Source of the DNA: Alphaproteobacteria bacterium
GTDB taxonomy: Bacteria > Pseudomonadota > Alphaproteobacteria > UBA6615
Direction of reading: 5' to 3'
NCBI GenBank assembly: GCA_021774575.1
Contig: JAJFIX010000037.1
Coordinates: 1 to 64,000, forward strand
Length of the DNA stretch: 64,000 nucleotides
Part shown: in pieces, positions 8,937 through 18,604 of the stretch
Position numbering within the stretch: the first letter of the stretch is position 1
How the letters are laid out: every line of letters begins with the position of its first letter
Program-made: the position numbers and the translations under genes
Notes under the pieces: generated by a model
Database searches by the model: none
What the model was told of the DNA's origin: nothing
Seen by the model: only the letters and a program-made list of their open reading frames with translations

Positions 8937-10262
8937 TTAATCGGGTTTGGTTCCAATGGCACAATGGGCGGGATGCATCATGTAATAAGTTCCGTCGGCC
9001 ACCGCCGTCTCCTTAGCTGCCCGCCAGGCGGCCTGCTCATCGTCGTTGAGGCGCGATAAGGCAATCGGCTCAAAATAGTCCTGATGTGCAGCGCCGCCAA
9101 AAAATGTCGGGTAAGCAATAACGGGGTCCAGACTGGATTGCTGCATGCGTGACATCAAACTAGCGTCTGCGCAACCGCGACTCCCGACCTGGCGGATTGG
9201 TTGGTCTGCCTTCTCCTTGATCCGCGTATCGACCGGTAGGTTCCAAAACACATTCATGTCACAGGCCCGGACCTTGATTGCTACGCGTCCGCCGGGTTTC
9301 ACCACCCTGACCATCTCGCGAATTGCCATGTCGGAGTCGCATTCCTCTATCAAGGTCACAGACAGAACCTAGTCAAAGGAATTGTCGTCATAAGGCAGAG
9401 TTTCGGCATTGCCGATCTCAAACGTAATGGCATCGGCAAGTCCTTCGGTAAGGCCCAACGCTCGTGCCTCGCGCAGCAGGAAGGGATTAAGGTCTAGGGC
9501 GGTAATCGGTCTTGCGCATAGTTCTTCGCGTGCCAACCAGCGGGCAATTACACCACTGCCGCAGCCAACTTCCAACAACCGGTCCGTCGGCTGCGCTCGT
9601 GCATCAAGCAGCATACTCCTCAGAGCCCGAATGGAGTTGACGTCGCTGCCCCGGTCTTCGAGAACGGCCACCATCCCTAGATGCGGTCCACCCAGGCGCA
9701 CGACGGTGAATTCCGCCCGGAGATTGTAAATTACCGGGTCCCACTGCGACGGTGCTAGACCAGCCGGAAACAACACTATCACTGGCCCGCGCCCCGTTAT
9801 CTCATACGAAATTCCAGCGACCGTTCCCTCTCGAAACGAGGCGGATAGTCTTGTTGCTGGCCGTGCTAGATCTTGACGTTGCATGAATGTACACATTGAT
9901 TGCGCGACAACATCAGCATGATCGGCGGCCATGTCCGTCCAAACGGCTGTTGGATAGTCACCGAACTCAACAATTTCGGCGCCTGAGAGGGCCGGTCTCG
10001 CCCGTCGCATCGCATCGCCGCCTAAGCCGCCATCGCCGGAAAATGCCAGCAGCCGGTCGGATATTGAAGGGAGCACGTCGAGTGGGAACCGTGAAGCGTT
10101 TAATAGCGTCAACGAAGAGACCGTTTCCACATTGGTTGCAATGTATTCGCCAAGCTCCATCGGCGCTGACGCGGCCAAATGCGCGGCGTCAATTTGCAGA
10201 TGACTCATAACCTTGCTGATCCGTTGCGCGACGGTCGCTCTAGACTGGTCATCCTTGCCCAA
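8937..10262 (-). pseudogene. SAM-dependent methyltransferase with N-terminal alpha/beta-hydrolase-like segment, interrupted by in-frame TAG
   Basis: 9369..10262 ends ...LLEVGCGSGVIARWLA...GNAETLPYDDNSFD*; the next codons in the same frame continue VLSVTLIEECDSDMAIREMVRVVKPGGRVAIKV (8937..9359). Confidence 0.8.
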
Positions 10263-10556
10263 GTCCGTCCCTCATTATCGCCATCAGATTTGTTGAAGTA
10301 TGACATAGGATCTTTGATCACTGAAGCCAGCTTAGACATATTTTAGCAATCATCGCTGAGTGCCACCCGCCGAGTCCGCTTGGGTCAGATGCGGACGTTC
10401 TGAGCGCCCCAAGTTGCGGCTGCTGTTTGGGCGCAGCCATTCAGCCGAGAACCGGTAAGGTGCAAGCTATATGTCTGTGCCCCATGTCTGTGTTAATTCT
10501 GCAAATATTTGGCAGTATTCAGCATTTTAAGGACTTACAGCTATGCTAGGATTGCC

Positions 10557-10575
10557 TCCCCTAGGGGATATTAGT
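10557..10575 (+). repeat. att-like repeat copy 2 (tcccctaggggatattagt)
   Basis: Same core as 5628 and 15459; directly abuts the stop codon of the recombinase remnant. Confidence 0.55.
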
Positions 10576-10800
10576 TTTTAGTTGGTTTTGAATTTTTAGT
10601 CGTTCTGTTATTGTTCTGTCTGGCGGCGAAGGCGTTGCGGGAGGCGTCTTTGTTGAGGACGACATAGGCGGCGATGACGCTTGATCCGGGGCGACGTCCA
10701 GAGATGGGGTGGATGTTGCCACCGCCGGTGGAAACTTCGGTGATGGCTGTGCGGCGGTAATCGTGGAAGGCCTTGTTTGCTATGCCGGGGCGGTCATGCT
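10571..10800 (-). pseudogene. tyrosine recombinase/phage integrase C-terminal remnant
   Basis: IANKAFHDYRRTAITEVSTGGGNIHPISGRRPGSSVIAAYVVLNKDASRNAFAARQNN: HxxR box and the Y-bearing AAYVVLNK are retained, while the LTGH box is collapsed to ISGRRPGSS. The N-terminal catalytic region is absent. Confidence 0.75.
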
Positions 10801-13800
10801 CAGATAACTTCGTTGGCGAGCTCGGCGCGGACTCTTTCAAGTAACTCTGCCTTTCGATATGGCTTTTTAACAATCATCGGACCGGTCTCGAGTTGAAATT
10901 CATGTTCAATGGTGTTTTCCGCATAGCCAGAGGTGTAAATAACCTTGATGCCAGGCTGCAAACGATTGGCCTCCTTGGCGATCTCAAAGCCGTTCATTCC
11001 ACCAGGTAACACGATATCGGTGAACACAAGGTTGAAGGACCGGCCGCTCGCGAGTTGTTTGATTGCCTCGTCGCCATCTCTCGCTTCAACAACGGCATAG
11101 CCTTGATCACGAAGAAGGGTTGCAGGAAGCTCCCGTAAATCTGCGTCATCCTCAACAATGAGTATACATCCCGACCCATGGTCAGAATCGCCGTCGTCGT
11201 TCCTCGGGTCATTTTTGAGGGCAGGGTTCAAGGATCGCGGCAAATAAAGTTCAAACGTCGTCCCCACCCCCACATCGCTGCTAATCGTGACATGACCTTT
11301 GGATTGTTTTACAAACCCATAAACCATGCTCAGGCCTAGGCCGGTGCCCTCGCCAATATCCTTGGTCGTGAAGAACGGCTCAAAGACCTTGTCCAAGTTT
11401 TCGGGCGACACGCCGCTGCCTGTGTCAGTTACTGTGATCAGGATATAGTCCCCTGGCGGAGTTTTTTCCCGCCCTCCATTTCGGGCCTCACCCAAGGTGA
11501 TGTTGGCGGCTTCGATTGCCAGAGATCCGCCATCAGGCATGGCGTCACGAGCATTGATTGCCAGGTTTACCAAGGCGTGTTCGAGCTGGGGTGGATCGAC
11601 ATACGCCAACCATAGGTCTGGCGTGACCTCAATCCGCAGGTCAATCGTTTCGCCCAGGGTGCTATCAATCATTTTGCCAAAGTTGAGCATGAGATCGCCG
11701 ATTTCCGTTGGCTGTGGCGACAGAATCTGTTTGCGTGAAAAAGCCAGCAGTCTTTCGGTCAAGTTTGCGCCCCTATCTACCGCCTTAGTGATCGCCTTGA
11801 CGCTATGCTGCGCTCTCTCATTCTCCATGACCGATGGCCCTAACAATTCGGCGTTGCCAATCATGATTCCCAGGAGGTTGTTGAACTCGTGAGCGACACC
11901 GGCGGTAAGTTGGCCGACTGCCTCCATTTTTTGTGCTTGGCGGAGCTGCCCTTCGGCGGCTCGCAATTGGGTCACATCGCTACTAATTGTACCCACGCCA
12001 AGAATTTCTCCGGTTTCCGCTGACACGGGAAATTTTGCGACCTTAAGCTTGTGGATCCGGCCATCGGCGAGTTCTGTTTCCATCTCCTGGTGTATTGTTG
12101 AGTTGGTCGCCAATGCTTCCTTATCTAACGCATGAACGACATCGGCCATTTCCTTCGGAAATATGTCCCAGTCGGTTTCACCGTGCCAGGCGCCGTCGCC
12201 TTTTGCGTGCCATTCTTCAAAGGTCTTGTTGGCGAGTAGGAGCTTGCCGTCGGGGTCCTTCAGTATGATGAGGTCCGGCGAGTTGTTTATTATTGCGCTC
12301 AGACGTGCCTCACTTTTTTTGAGGTTTTCTCCCTCCTGTCTCCGGTCCGTCACATCATTAACAACGGAGCCCACCCCTAAAATCTTTCCATTCTCTCCCC
12401 GGACTGGAAATTTGGTAAACTCCACGACGTGATGCAAACCATCGCCATATGGAAGTTCTATCTCATCTTGCAGCGCGGATTCGCTCGAAAGCACCTGCCT
12501 GTCATAGACGCGAACGGCATCGGCCCGATCCTTGGGCATGAATTCGTAGTCGGTTTTTCCAAACCAATTTCCTGGTTTTACTCCATACCATTCCTCAAAA
12601 GTTCGATTGGCGAGGATCAGTCGGCCATCCAGATCTTTCAGGACGATCAGCGATGGCGAGTGATTGATAACGGCCCGCAAACGGCCCTCGCTTTGGGCGA
12701 GCGCATCCGCAGTGAATTTGCGTTCGGTAATGTTCTCGACCATTCCAATGCCATATTGCACAGTGCCATCTTGGTTTCGCACCTTACTGATTGAAACCTT
12801 TGCCCAAACGATATCCCCGTTTTTTGTGATGAACCGTTTTTCCCAAAGGCTGGGACTAGCCGAATTTCGCGATGACTTGTCTCTAATTGCGATAGCGGTT
12901 TTATTGTCGTCAGGGTGTGTGACGCTTGCCAATCCAAGTTCCACTAATTCTTTTTCGGTATATCCAAGCATTTGGCAAAAAGATTGATTGGCCGCAATAA
13001 TTTTGCGGTCCGGCGTGCTAAGTACGATTCCCACTAGCCCGTCTTCGAAAACCCTTCTGTATAATTGTTCGCTTTCGTGAATTGCCGTCTCGGCCTCCAG
13101 GCGTTTGGTGATATCCACGACATTGGCGACAAAAAGCGCGGGCATTTCGTCTTGCATGAGCTGCAAGTGAACTTCGACATTATAAGTTGATCCATCTTTA
13201 CGATGATGTACGTTTTCGAAAACCAATTGATTTAGTGTACGCTCACGTAGCGGTTTTACGAGGTCAGTGAACATCTGATCTGTGAATTCGGGATTGATAT
13301 CTACGGGCCTTAGCTCTTTCAGTTCGTCGAGAGTGTATCCAAGGTTAACCCTTGCTCCGTGGTTGACCTGGACGAACTTCAAAGATTTGGCATCAAACAT
13401 GTAAAGCTCAGTCAGTGATTGCTCGACAATCCGTCCAAGTCGGGTATTCGCGCCTTCCATCTCCTTTTGTTCAGAAATATCGCGAATAGAGCCCGCCATT
13501 CGCAGTGGCTGACTGTCGTCGTCCCAAATTGCCTGACCCTTGGCGCTGACCCAAACATAGCTGCCGTCTTTGTGACGCAGCCGATATTCCAGGTTGTACG
13601 GAACACGATTCTCTAGGTGGGCGCGTGAGGCGGTCTCGGCGCGTTCCTTATCGTCAGGGTGCAACGCATCGATGAAGGTTTCAAGAACGTTTGTAAGTTC
13701 ATTGTCCTTGTATCCCAAAATGGCTTTCCAGCGCGGCGACAGGTAATCCTCGCCAGTATGCACATTCCAGTCCCACAAACCTTCGCCCGAGCCCGACACC

Positions 13801-15185
13801 GCAAACTCATATTGCTCTTTACTCCGTGCCAATTCATCTACAGCCCGTTTGCGGTCGGTGATGTCTTGTATCATCCCAATGCCGTAGAGAGGTGAGCCGC
13901 CCTTTCCTAGTATTTGGCTAACAGTAGAACTTGCCCATACGATTTCGCCTGTTTTCTTGATGTAACGTTTTTCTAGGACACCTTGGTTGACGGTACCCGA
14001 AAACACCTTCGTCGCGCGATCTAGGCTAGTGTCGCGATCATCGGTATGAGTAATGTCATTGAAGGTAAGCTCCTTTAACTCGTTCTCCGAGTACCCAAGC
14101 ATCTCGCAGAACAAGCCGTTGGCTGCAATTATCCGACGGTTCGGGTTCGTTAACACCATTCCCAGAGGCCCATCTTCAAAGATCCGCCGAAATCTCTGTT
14201 CGCTGTTGTTAAGCATTCTGTTTAGACGAATTAACGAGTAATGCCGCCATAACCCGGCCATGGCAAGCAACGCACCAAACAAGACGATTGATGTCAGGGT
14301 TACCTTCCGAACTGTCCAGAATGGGGGCGCTTGTCCAAACCAAGTCACGTAGAGTTCTTGGTAGTCAGAGGATGCGTTGAAGTCACGAACTGTTCTGTCC
14401 AAAACCGCAAATAGTTCAATATTGTCTTTTCGAATTGCCATGCCGCGTATGATTTCGACCAGAGGCCGACCGACTACTGCAAAGCGGTCTGACACTCCGG
14501 CATCACGGGCAATTTTCCAAAAAACCGGCTCTGGATATGCCAGCACGTCAATTTCTCCCGATAACAACCCAACCAGCGCACCGGCGGCGTCGGGAAAAAT
14601 AGTAAGGTCGATACCATCGCGGTTCGCGAGAATAGTGCTTGCCGCGTTCCCGAGAACAGCGCCAAAACCGTAAGTCGAAAAGCCCTGATCGTTCTCCGAT
14701 ATATCCGACTGATTTCTGACGAAATAGGAAATACTGAAGGTCTCGAGCGGCACTGTAAACGAGAGCGTTTCCCGACGGGGTTCGGTTATACCAAAGCTTG
14801 GTATTACGTCAATGCTGCCATTTTCCAGCGCCAAACGCATAAGCTCGCCATTTTCAAAAAATTTGTATTTGACCGTAAGCCCAGCCCTGTCCGCGACGTT
14901 GTTCATGACGTCGATCGCGTAGCCAAGGGGCTGACCATCTACATTCACGCTATAGTAAGGCGGAAAATTTACGTGCGTACCGACGACAATCTCTTGCGCA
15001 TCCTGGGCTAGCGCACTCAGCGACCAAATGTGGCCGATTGCGAGTAGTGAAAATACGGAGGCAACGAAGGGAGTAAGCAACCCAAACGATACACCGCCTC
15101 GAGATCTAGACACCTTCATGATCAGCGCTCTCCGAACCGCTTGGTGGTCGTCTATAAGTGCTGAGTAACCCGAATAACCTAACAT
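10800..15185 (-). CDS. hybrid sensor histidine kinase: SBP_bac_3 sensor, TM, about six PAS domains, HisKA/HATPase_c, receiver
   Basis: VVGTHVNFPPYYSVNVDGQPLGYAIDVMNNVADRAGL (SBP type 3); several PAS blocks ending in GIGMIQDITDRKRA-like motifs; GVAHEFNNLLGIMIGNAELL (H box); TDTGSGVSPENLDKVFEPFFTTKDIGEGTGLGLSMVYG (N/G boxes); C-terminal ILIVEDDADLRELPATLL receiver. Confidence 0.95.
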   Translation of the reverse strand: MLGYSGYSALIDDHQAVRRALIMKVSRSRGGVSFGLLTPFVASVFSLLAIGHIWSLSALAQDAQEIVVGTHVNFPPYYSVNVDGQPLGYAIDVMNNVADRAGLTVKYKFFENGELMRLALENGSIDVIPSFGITEPRRETLSFTVPLETFSISYFVRNQSDISENDQGFSTYGFGAVLGNAASTILANRDGIDLTIFPDAAGALVGLLSGEIDVLAYPEPVFWKIARDAGVSDRFAVVGRPLVEIIRGMAIRKDNIELFAVLDRTVRDFNASSDYQELYVTWFGQAPPFWTVRKVTLTSIVLFGALLAMAGLWRHYSLIRLNRMLNNSEQRFRRIFEDGPLGMVLTNPNRRIIAANGLFCEMLGYSENELKELTFNDITHTDDRDTSLDRATKVFSGTVNQGVLEKRYIKKTGEIVWASSTVSQILGKGGSPLYGIGMIQDITDRKRAVDELARSKEQYEFAVSGSGEGLWDWNVHTGEDYLSPRWKAILGYKDNELTNVLETFIDALHPDDKERAETASRAHLENRVPYNLEYRLRHKDGSYVWVSAKGQAIWDDDSQPLRMAGSIRDISEQKEMEGANTRLGRIVEQSLTELYMFDAKSLKFVQVNHGARVNLGYTLDELKELRPVDINPEFTDQMFTDLVKPLRERTLNQLVFENVHHRKDGSTYNVEVHLQLMQDEMPALFVANVVDITKRLEAETAIHESEQLYRRVFEDGLVGIVLSTPDRKIIAANQSFCQMLGYTEKELVELGLASVTHPDDNKTAIAIRDKSSRNSASPSLWEKRFITKNGDIVWAKVSISKVRNQDGTVQYGIGMVENITERKFTADALAQSEGRLRAVINHSPSLIVLKDLDGRLILANRTFEEWYGVKPGNWFGKTDYEFMPKDRADAVRVYDRQVLSSESALQDEIELPYGDGLHHVVEFTKFPVRGENGKILGVGSVVNDVTDRRQEGENLKKSEARLSAIINNSPDLIILKDPDGKLLLANKTFEEWHAKGDGAWHGETDWDIFPKEMADVVHALDKEALATNSTIHQEMETELADGRIHKLKVAKFPVSAETGEILGVGTISSDVTQLRAAEGQLRQAQKMEAVGQLTAGVAHEFNNLLGIMIGNAELLGPSVMENERAQHSVKAITKAVDRGANLTERLLAFSRKQILSPQPTEIGDLMLNFGKMIDSTLGETIDLRIEVTPDLWLAYVDPPQLEHALVNLAINARDAMPDGGSLAIEAANITLGEARNGGREKTPPGDYILITVTDTGSGVSPENLDKVFEPFFTTKDIGEGTGLGLSMVYGFVKQSKGHVTISSDVGVGTTFELYLPRSLNPALKNDPRNDDGDSDHGSGCILIVEDDADLRELPATLLRDQGYAVVEARDGDEAIKQLASGRSFNLVFTDIVLPGGMNGFEIAKEANRLQPGIKVIYTSGYAENTIEHEFQLETGPMIVKKPYRKAELLERVRAELANEVI

Positions 15186-15458
15186 CGTAGCTTTACGATA
15201 CCACTATTTGCTTTGATATAGATCAGTCACTTGACCGGTAGTTTGATGAAAAAGGGGGGGGAAGTGGCGGACACAAAATTATAGGTAATCGCGCGATTGA
15301 CGGAACGTTCGTGATCGAGGTTAAACTGATATTGCCCCTAGTTCTGTGCCTTTGTTTTCGCAATGTCTTGTCATCAACGGTCACTAAAGGGTGTTGTTTT
15401 TGTGCCAACTCTGCAAAACCCAGCCAATTTATGGGCCTAATGCCAAGTAGAAATCTCC

Positions 15459-15475
15459 TCCCATAGGGGATACCA
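15459..15475 (+). repeat. att-like repeat copy 3 (tcccataggggatacca)
   Basis: Core identical to copies 1 and 2 except C->A; same downstream T-rich ...ttttag. Confidence 0.5.
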
Positions 15476-15479
15476 GGTT

Positions 15480-16007
15480 TTAGTCGCTGGTCCGACCGGC
15501 AGGTCTTTCATTTATATCAGCGCGGGACGGACCAGCTGTCATTCGTTTTAGATCGCGCAAGATCGAGCGCCCCAACAGGGCGTCAATCATATCGTCGTCC
15601 TCTGCCCAGCATTGCCACTCGACGAACATGGATATCTTTCCGTGCACACCGGCAAGGCTAACGGCCGGTGTCGCGGCGAGAGTTCGGTCTGCGGCCAGGG
15701 CGGCGGCGAGCAAGGCACGGAACGCGGCATTCTCGGGGCCGCGATAGGTATCGAGAAGGCTTGCGAGGGTCCGCGCGTGGAGATACGCCGCATAGCCGGG
15801 GTCGTGATCGGCTGTCGCCTGTCCACTGACCGCTAGGCCGGACCCGCCGGCCAACGCCGCGGCACCAATGCCCGCCAATACGCGTCTGCGATTAGCAATA
15901 AGAATTGGGTTGCTCATATCGACGGCCTCCGAGGTTATTTGGGCGTTCATGGCACGGCGCTGCTTTTTCCTGCCCGGTACTTGGTATAGGCGCGCGTTCG
16001 ATCTCAC
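15480..16007 (-). CDS. hypothetical protein with Tat-like signal
   Basis: NRRRVLAGIGAAALAGGSGLAVSGQATADHD signal; no recognisable domain. Confidence 0.55.
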   Translation of the reverse strand: MRSNARLYQVPGRKKQRRAMNAQITSEAVDMSNPILIANRRRVLAGIGAAALAGGSGLAVSGQATADHDPGYAAYLHARTLASLLDTYRGPENAAFRALLAAALAADRTLAATPAVSLAGVHGKISMFVEWQCWAEDDDMIDALLGRSILRDLKRMTAGPSRADINERPAGRTSD

Positions 16008-16170
16008 GCTTACGCTCCGGCCGGAGTCTCTGCTGCGCCTAGGGGTTCCAGTTTTTTTCCGTAGATATTTCGGATAATTTCATAAAAATCGTATCAATAA
16101 TACGCATGTCACATAAAAAATCGTATTTCTATCCCTGTTTTATTAATTTATCCGAAGCCATGCTCCGGGT

Positions 16171-16500
16171 ATGAGTACAGCAGCAACATTCGGCCACAAG
16201 GTGAGGGCCATACGCAAGCATAGGGGCCACACCCAAGAGAAATTGGCTCAGCTGACGGACAGGTCGGTTGACGCGGTATCGCAGATTGAGCGTGGCATAA
16301 ATTTGCCGAGCTTCGAGACGCTCGACCGGTTGAGCGCGGCGCTGAACACGCCGGTTCGAGAGTTCTTCGACGATGACGAGGCAGCCGACGTCGAGCAAAC
16401 GGAATTGCTCGCCGTGGCAAATGCGCTGCTCAGGGACTATCCTCTTAAGGATCTGCGCGTAGCAGTGCGGCAACTTAAGGCTCTCGGCGAGAGGGCATAG
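16171..16500 (+). CDS. XRE family HTH transcriptional regulator
   Basis: FGHKVRAIRKHRGHTQEKLAQLTDRSVDAVSQIERGINLPSFETLDRLSAALNTPVREFF. Confidence 0.9.
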   Translation: MSTAATFGHKVRAIRKHRGHTQEKLAQLTDRSVDAVSQIERGINLPSFETLDRLSAALNTPVREFFDDDEAADVEQTELLAVANALLRDYPLKDLRVAVRQLKALGERA

Positions 16501-16567
16501 GCGAGCCGGAGTTCATTTCAGGCGAACCGTTGCGCCGACAAACAGATTTGCTATGCTTGAAGCTCGT

Positions 16568-16927
16568 TTAGCCAAACGGTAGCTGTTTGCGGTGACTGAA
16601 TAAGATCACTGAGGAAAGAAGGCCGAGAATAAGGGCCGGGACAGGAGACGGGCCCAGAACTGTCAGGTGTGCGATAACGGCGCCAATCATTGTGCAGACT
16701 AGCAGTCCGGCACCCAGGATCTGTACGCCGGGGACGAACAGCAGCACAGCCGCACTAATCTCGATCAGACCTGTAATGTAGCGAAACCACTGTCCTAGGC
16801 CAACGATCTCGAATGTGTCGACCATAGTTTCGACGCCAGCCAGCTTTGCCAAACCGGCCACCAGAAAGGCTAATCCTACGAGTATCTTGATTCCCAGAAG
16901 TCCGTATTTATTGAGTTTGGTTATCAT
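16568..16927 (-). CDS. DoxX-like membrane protein
   Basis: Four hydrophobic segments with KILVGLAFLVAGLAKLAGVETMVDTFEIVGLGQWFRYITGLIEISAAVLL. Confidence 0.75.
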   Translation of the reverse strand: MITKLNKYGLLGIKILVGLAFLVAGLAKLAGVETMVDTFEIVGLGQWFRYITGLIEISAAVLLFVPGVQILGAGLLVCTMIGAVIAHLTVLGPSPVPALILGLLSSVILFSHRKQLPFG

Positions 16928-17016
16928 TTGCCGTTCGTTCCTTCTCCCTGTGTCGCAGGTCGCTCATCAATTAAGCGGGCTATTCGCCGACGGCGTAGCA
17001 GAGCGACACATTAAAC

Positions 17017-17066
17017 TTCGATGTGTTGGCTCGGGCAGCCATTCGATGTGTTGGCTCGGGCAACCA
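17017..17066. repeat. 25-bp direct tandem repeat, 2 copies
   Basis: ttcgatgtgttggctcgggcagcca / ttcgatgtgttggctcgggcaacca, one mismatch. Confidence 0.9.
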
Positions 17067-17218
17067 ATGGTACACCAATCAAAAACAAGCAGCCACCCTA
17101 GAGAAAGGGCGGCCACCAATTGAAGGATTTGCACTCTCGGTAAACATTTGCGGTAAAGAATCCGCTCGCGCTGGCGGCGCCCCAAATTGCGCTTTGTGGC
17201 GATATCACAGATCGACCC

Positions 17219-18292
17219 TCAACCTTTCGCGCACCCCCAACTGGTGGAGTTATAACTTCGGCCGGTCGGCAGGCTGTTGGGGACACGGTCCAAGGGTGCG
17301 TCTTGTAGGACGCCGCCGTTCATATAGCCTTCCCGGCCTTCGGCCGTGCGCACTTTAATCCAGCCGGTCATCGAGGGGTCCCCTTCGATAACTTGCACGC
17401 GGTCGTTTAACGTGACCACGTCCACCCGCCTGGCGCCGAGATAAACCGGCGCATGCACGACACTCACATTGGCGGCTTTGACATAATAAATTTGACCTCG
17501 CGTGTAGTCGAAGGGATCAGGGAGCCGGTATGAACAAGATAAACGACCCCGTCTTCCACAGTCCGACGCTGCGTCGACCTCGTTACATCGGGAGAGTGCG
17601 GTAAAGAAAATTTGATCCCCGAGGGCGCGCAGAACCTCTCTGGTAATATGTATTGTCTCTTCTTGCGCGCGCATTCTAGTTTCGTTTGTTTCGATGTCTC
17701 GTGCCAGAGATTGGCAGCGGCCTCGGTTCTCCGTTGCTTCGTCAAACCGACATCTGAGTTGCCGCGACGCCCGCACAGCTTCCAGTCGTTGGTCGTTGAT
17801 CATGCCAAGGGCGCCGTACATTTCAGCGAATGCCTCCAAACTGCGTTCGGCGCGGCGAGCGGCCTCCTCCCAAGCCTGAAACCCTCTCATAAGGTCGCGA
17901 AATTCGGTATAGTCGGCGCCGCCGGCATCGCGTACGGCATTCAAGGACGCACGCAATATCGCGGCATGATCGGTATAAAGGTCCAGCGTGATCTGCCAGG
18001 CATGGCCTATCGAATCGCCCCATGAAGACTCATATCGCGTCGAATAATCTACGCCGTTTCGCCGGAACACATGCGCAATGGTCACGCGTGCGTTATTCGC
18101 GTAATAAGCCGCGTCCAGGTCCGATTTTCGCGTCTCGACGTGCTCGATTTTATCGCTCAAAAACCATATCGCCGACCACTGCGTGATCTCCGCGCCCGCC
18201 GGCGGCACCTGGGGACCGAAGAAGATGCAGATCGTCAGCACCAATGTCCGGCACATTTTTATGGAATATTTCGTCTGTCGGTTCACCACCAT
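17219..18292 (-). CDS. secreted protein with C-terminal SH3-like domain
   Basis: N-terminal signal-like segment; C-terminal AANVSVVHAPVYLGARRVDVVTLNDRVQVIEGDPSMTGWIKVRTAEGREGYMNGGVLQ, SH3_3-like. Confidence 0.6.
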   Translation of the reverse strand: MVVNRQTKYSIKMCRTLVLTICIFFGPQVPPAGAEITQWSAIWFLSDKIEHVETRKSDLDAAYYANNARVTIAHVFRRNGVDYSTRYESSWGDSIGHAWQITLDLYTDHAAILRASLNAVRDAGGADYTEFRDLMRGFQAWEEAARRAERSLEAFAEMYGALGMINDQRLEAVRASRQLRCRFDEATENRGRCQSLARDIETNETRMRAQEETIHITREVLRALGDQIFFTALSRCNEVDAASDCGRRGRLSCSYRLPDPFDYTRGQIYYVKAANVSVVHAPVYLGARRVDVVTLNDRVQVIEGDPSMTGWIKVRTAEGREGYMNGGVLQDAPLDRVPNSLPTGRSYNSTSWGCAKG

Positions 18293-18604
18293 TGCAAGGC
18301 TCCCAACCGTCCAAATACCCGATCCTTCAATACGGACAGATACTAATTCTCAAGGTGTCGCGAAGGCAAGATGGCTGACGCTGCCACATTATCTGAACCA
18401 GTTTGATGATGTTGGCTTTCCACACGCACAATCTCAGTTTCAGACCTGATCGATAGCCGCCCGACATCATTTGTCACTCGATATGGTTATGCGCCAGAAT
18501 TCTGGGGGGCAAAAATGCATAGATATTAAATTTCCCATACTAAGCAATTTGGACAAAACCGTTAAGTCGCGACGAAGTCCGCTTTTAACCAAAAGCGGTC
18601 GCAA

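Noticed and set aside
9369-9371. TAG as a recoded sense codon (stop reassignment or pyrrolysine-like)
   Set aside because: Other intact genes in the window terminate with TAG (e.g. 23077, 21692) and no suppressor tRNA or pyl genes are visible; nonsense mutation or sequence error is simpler.
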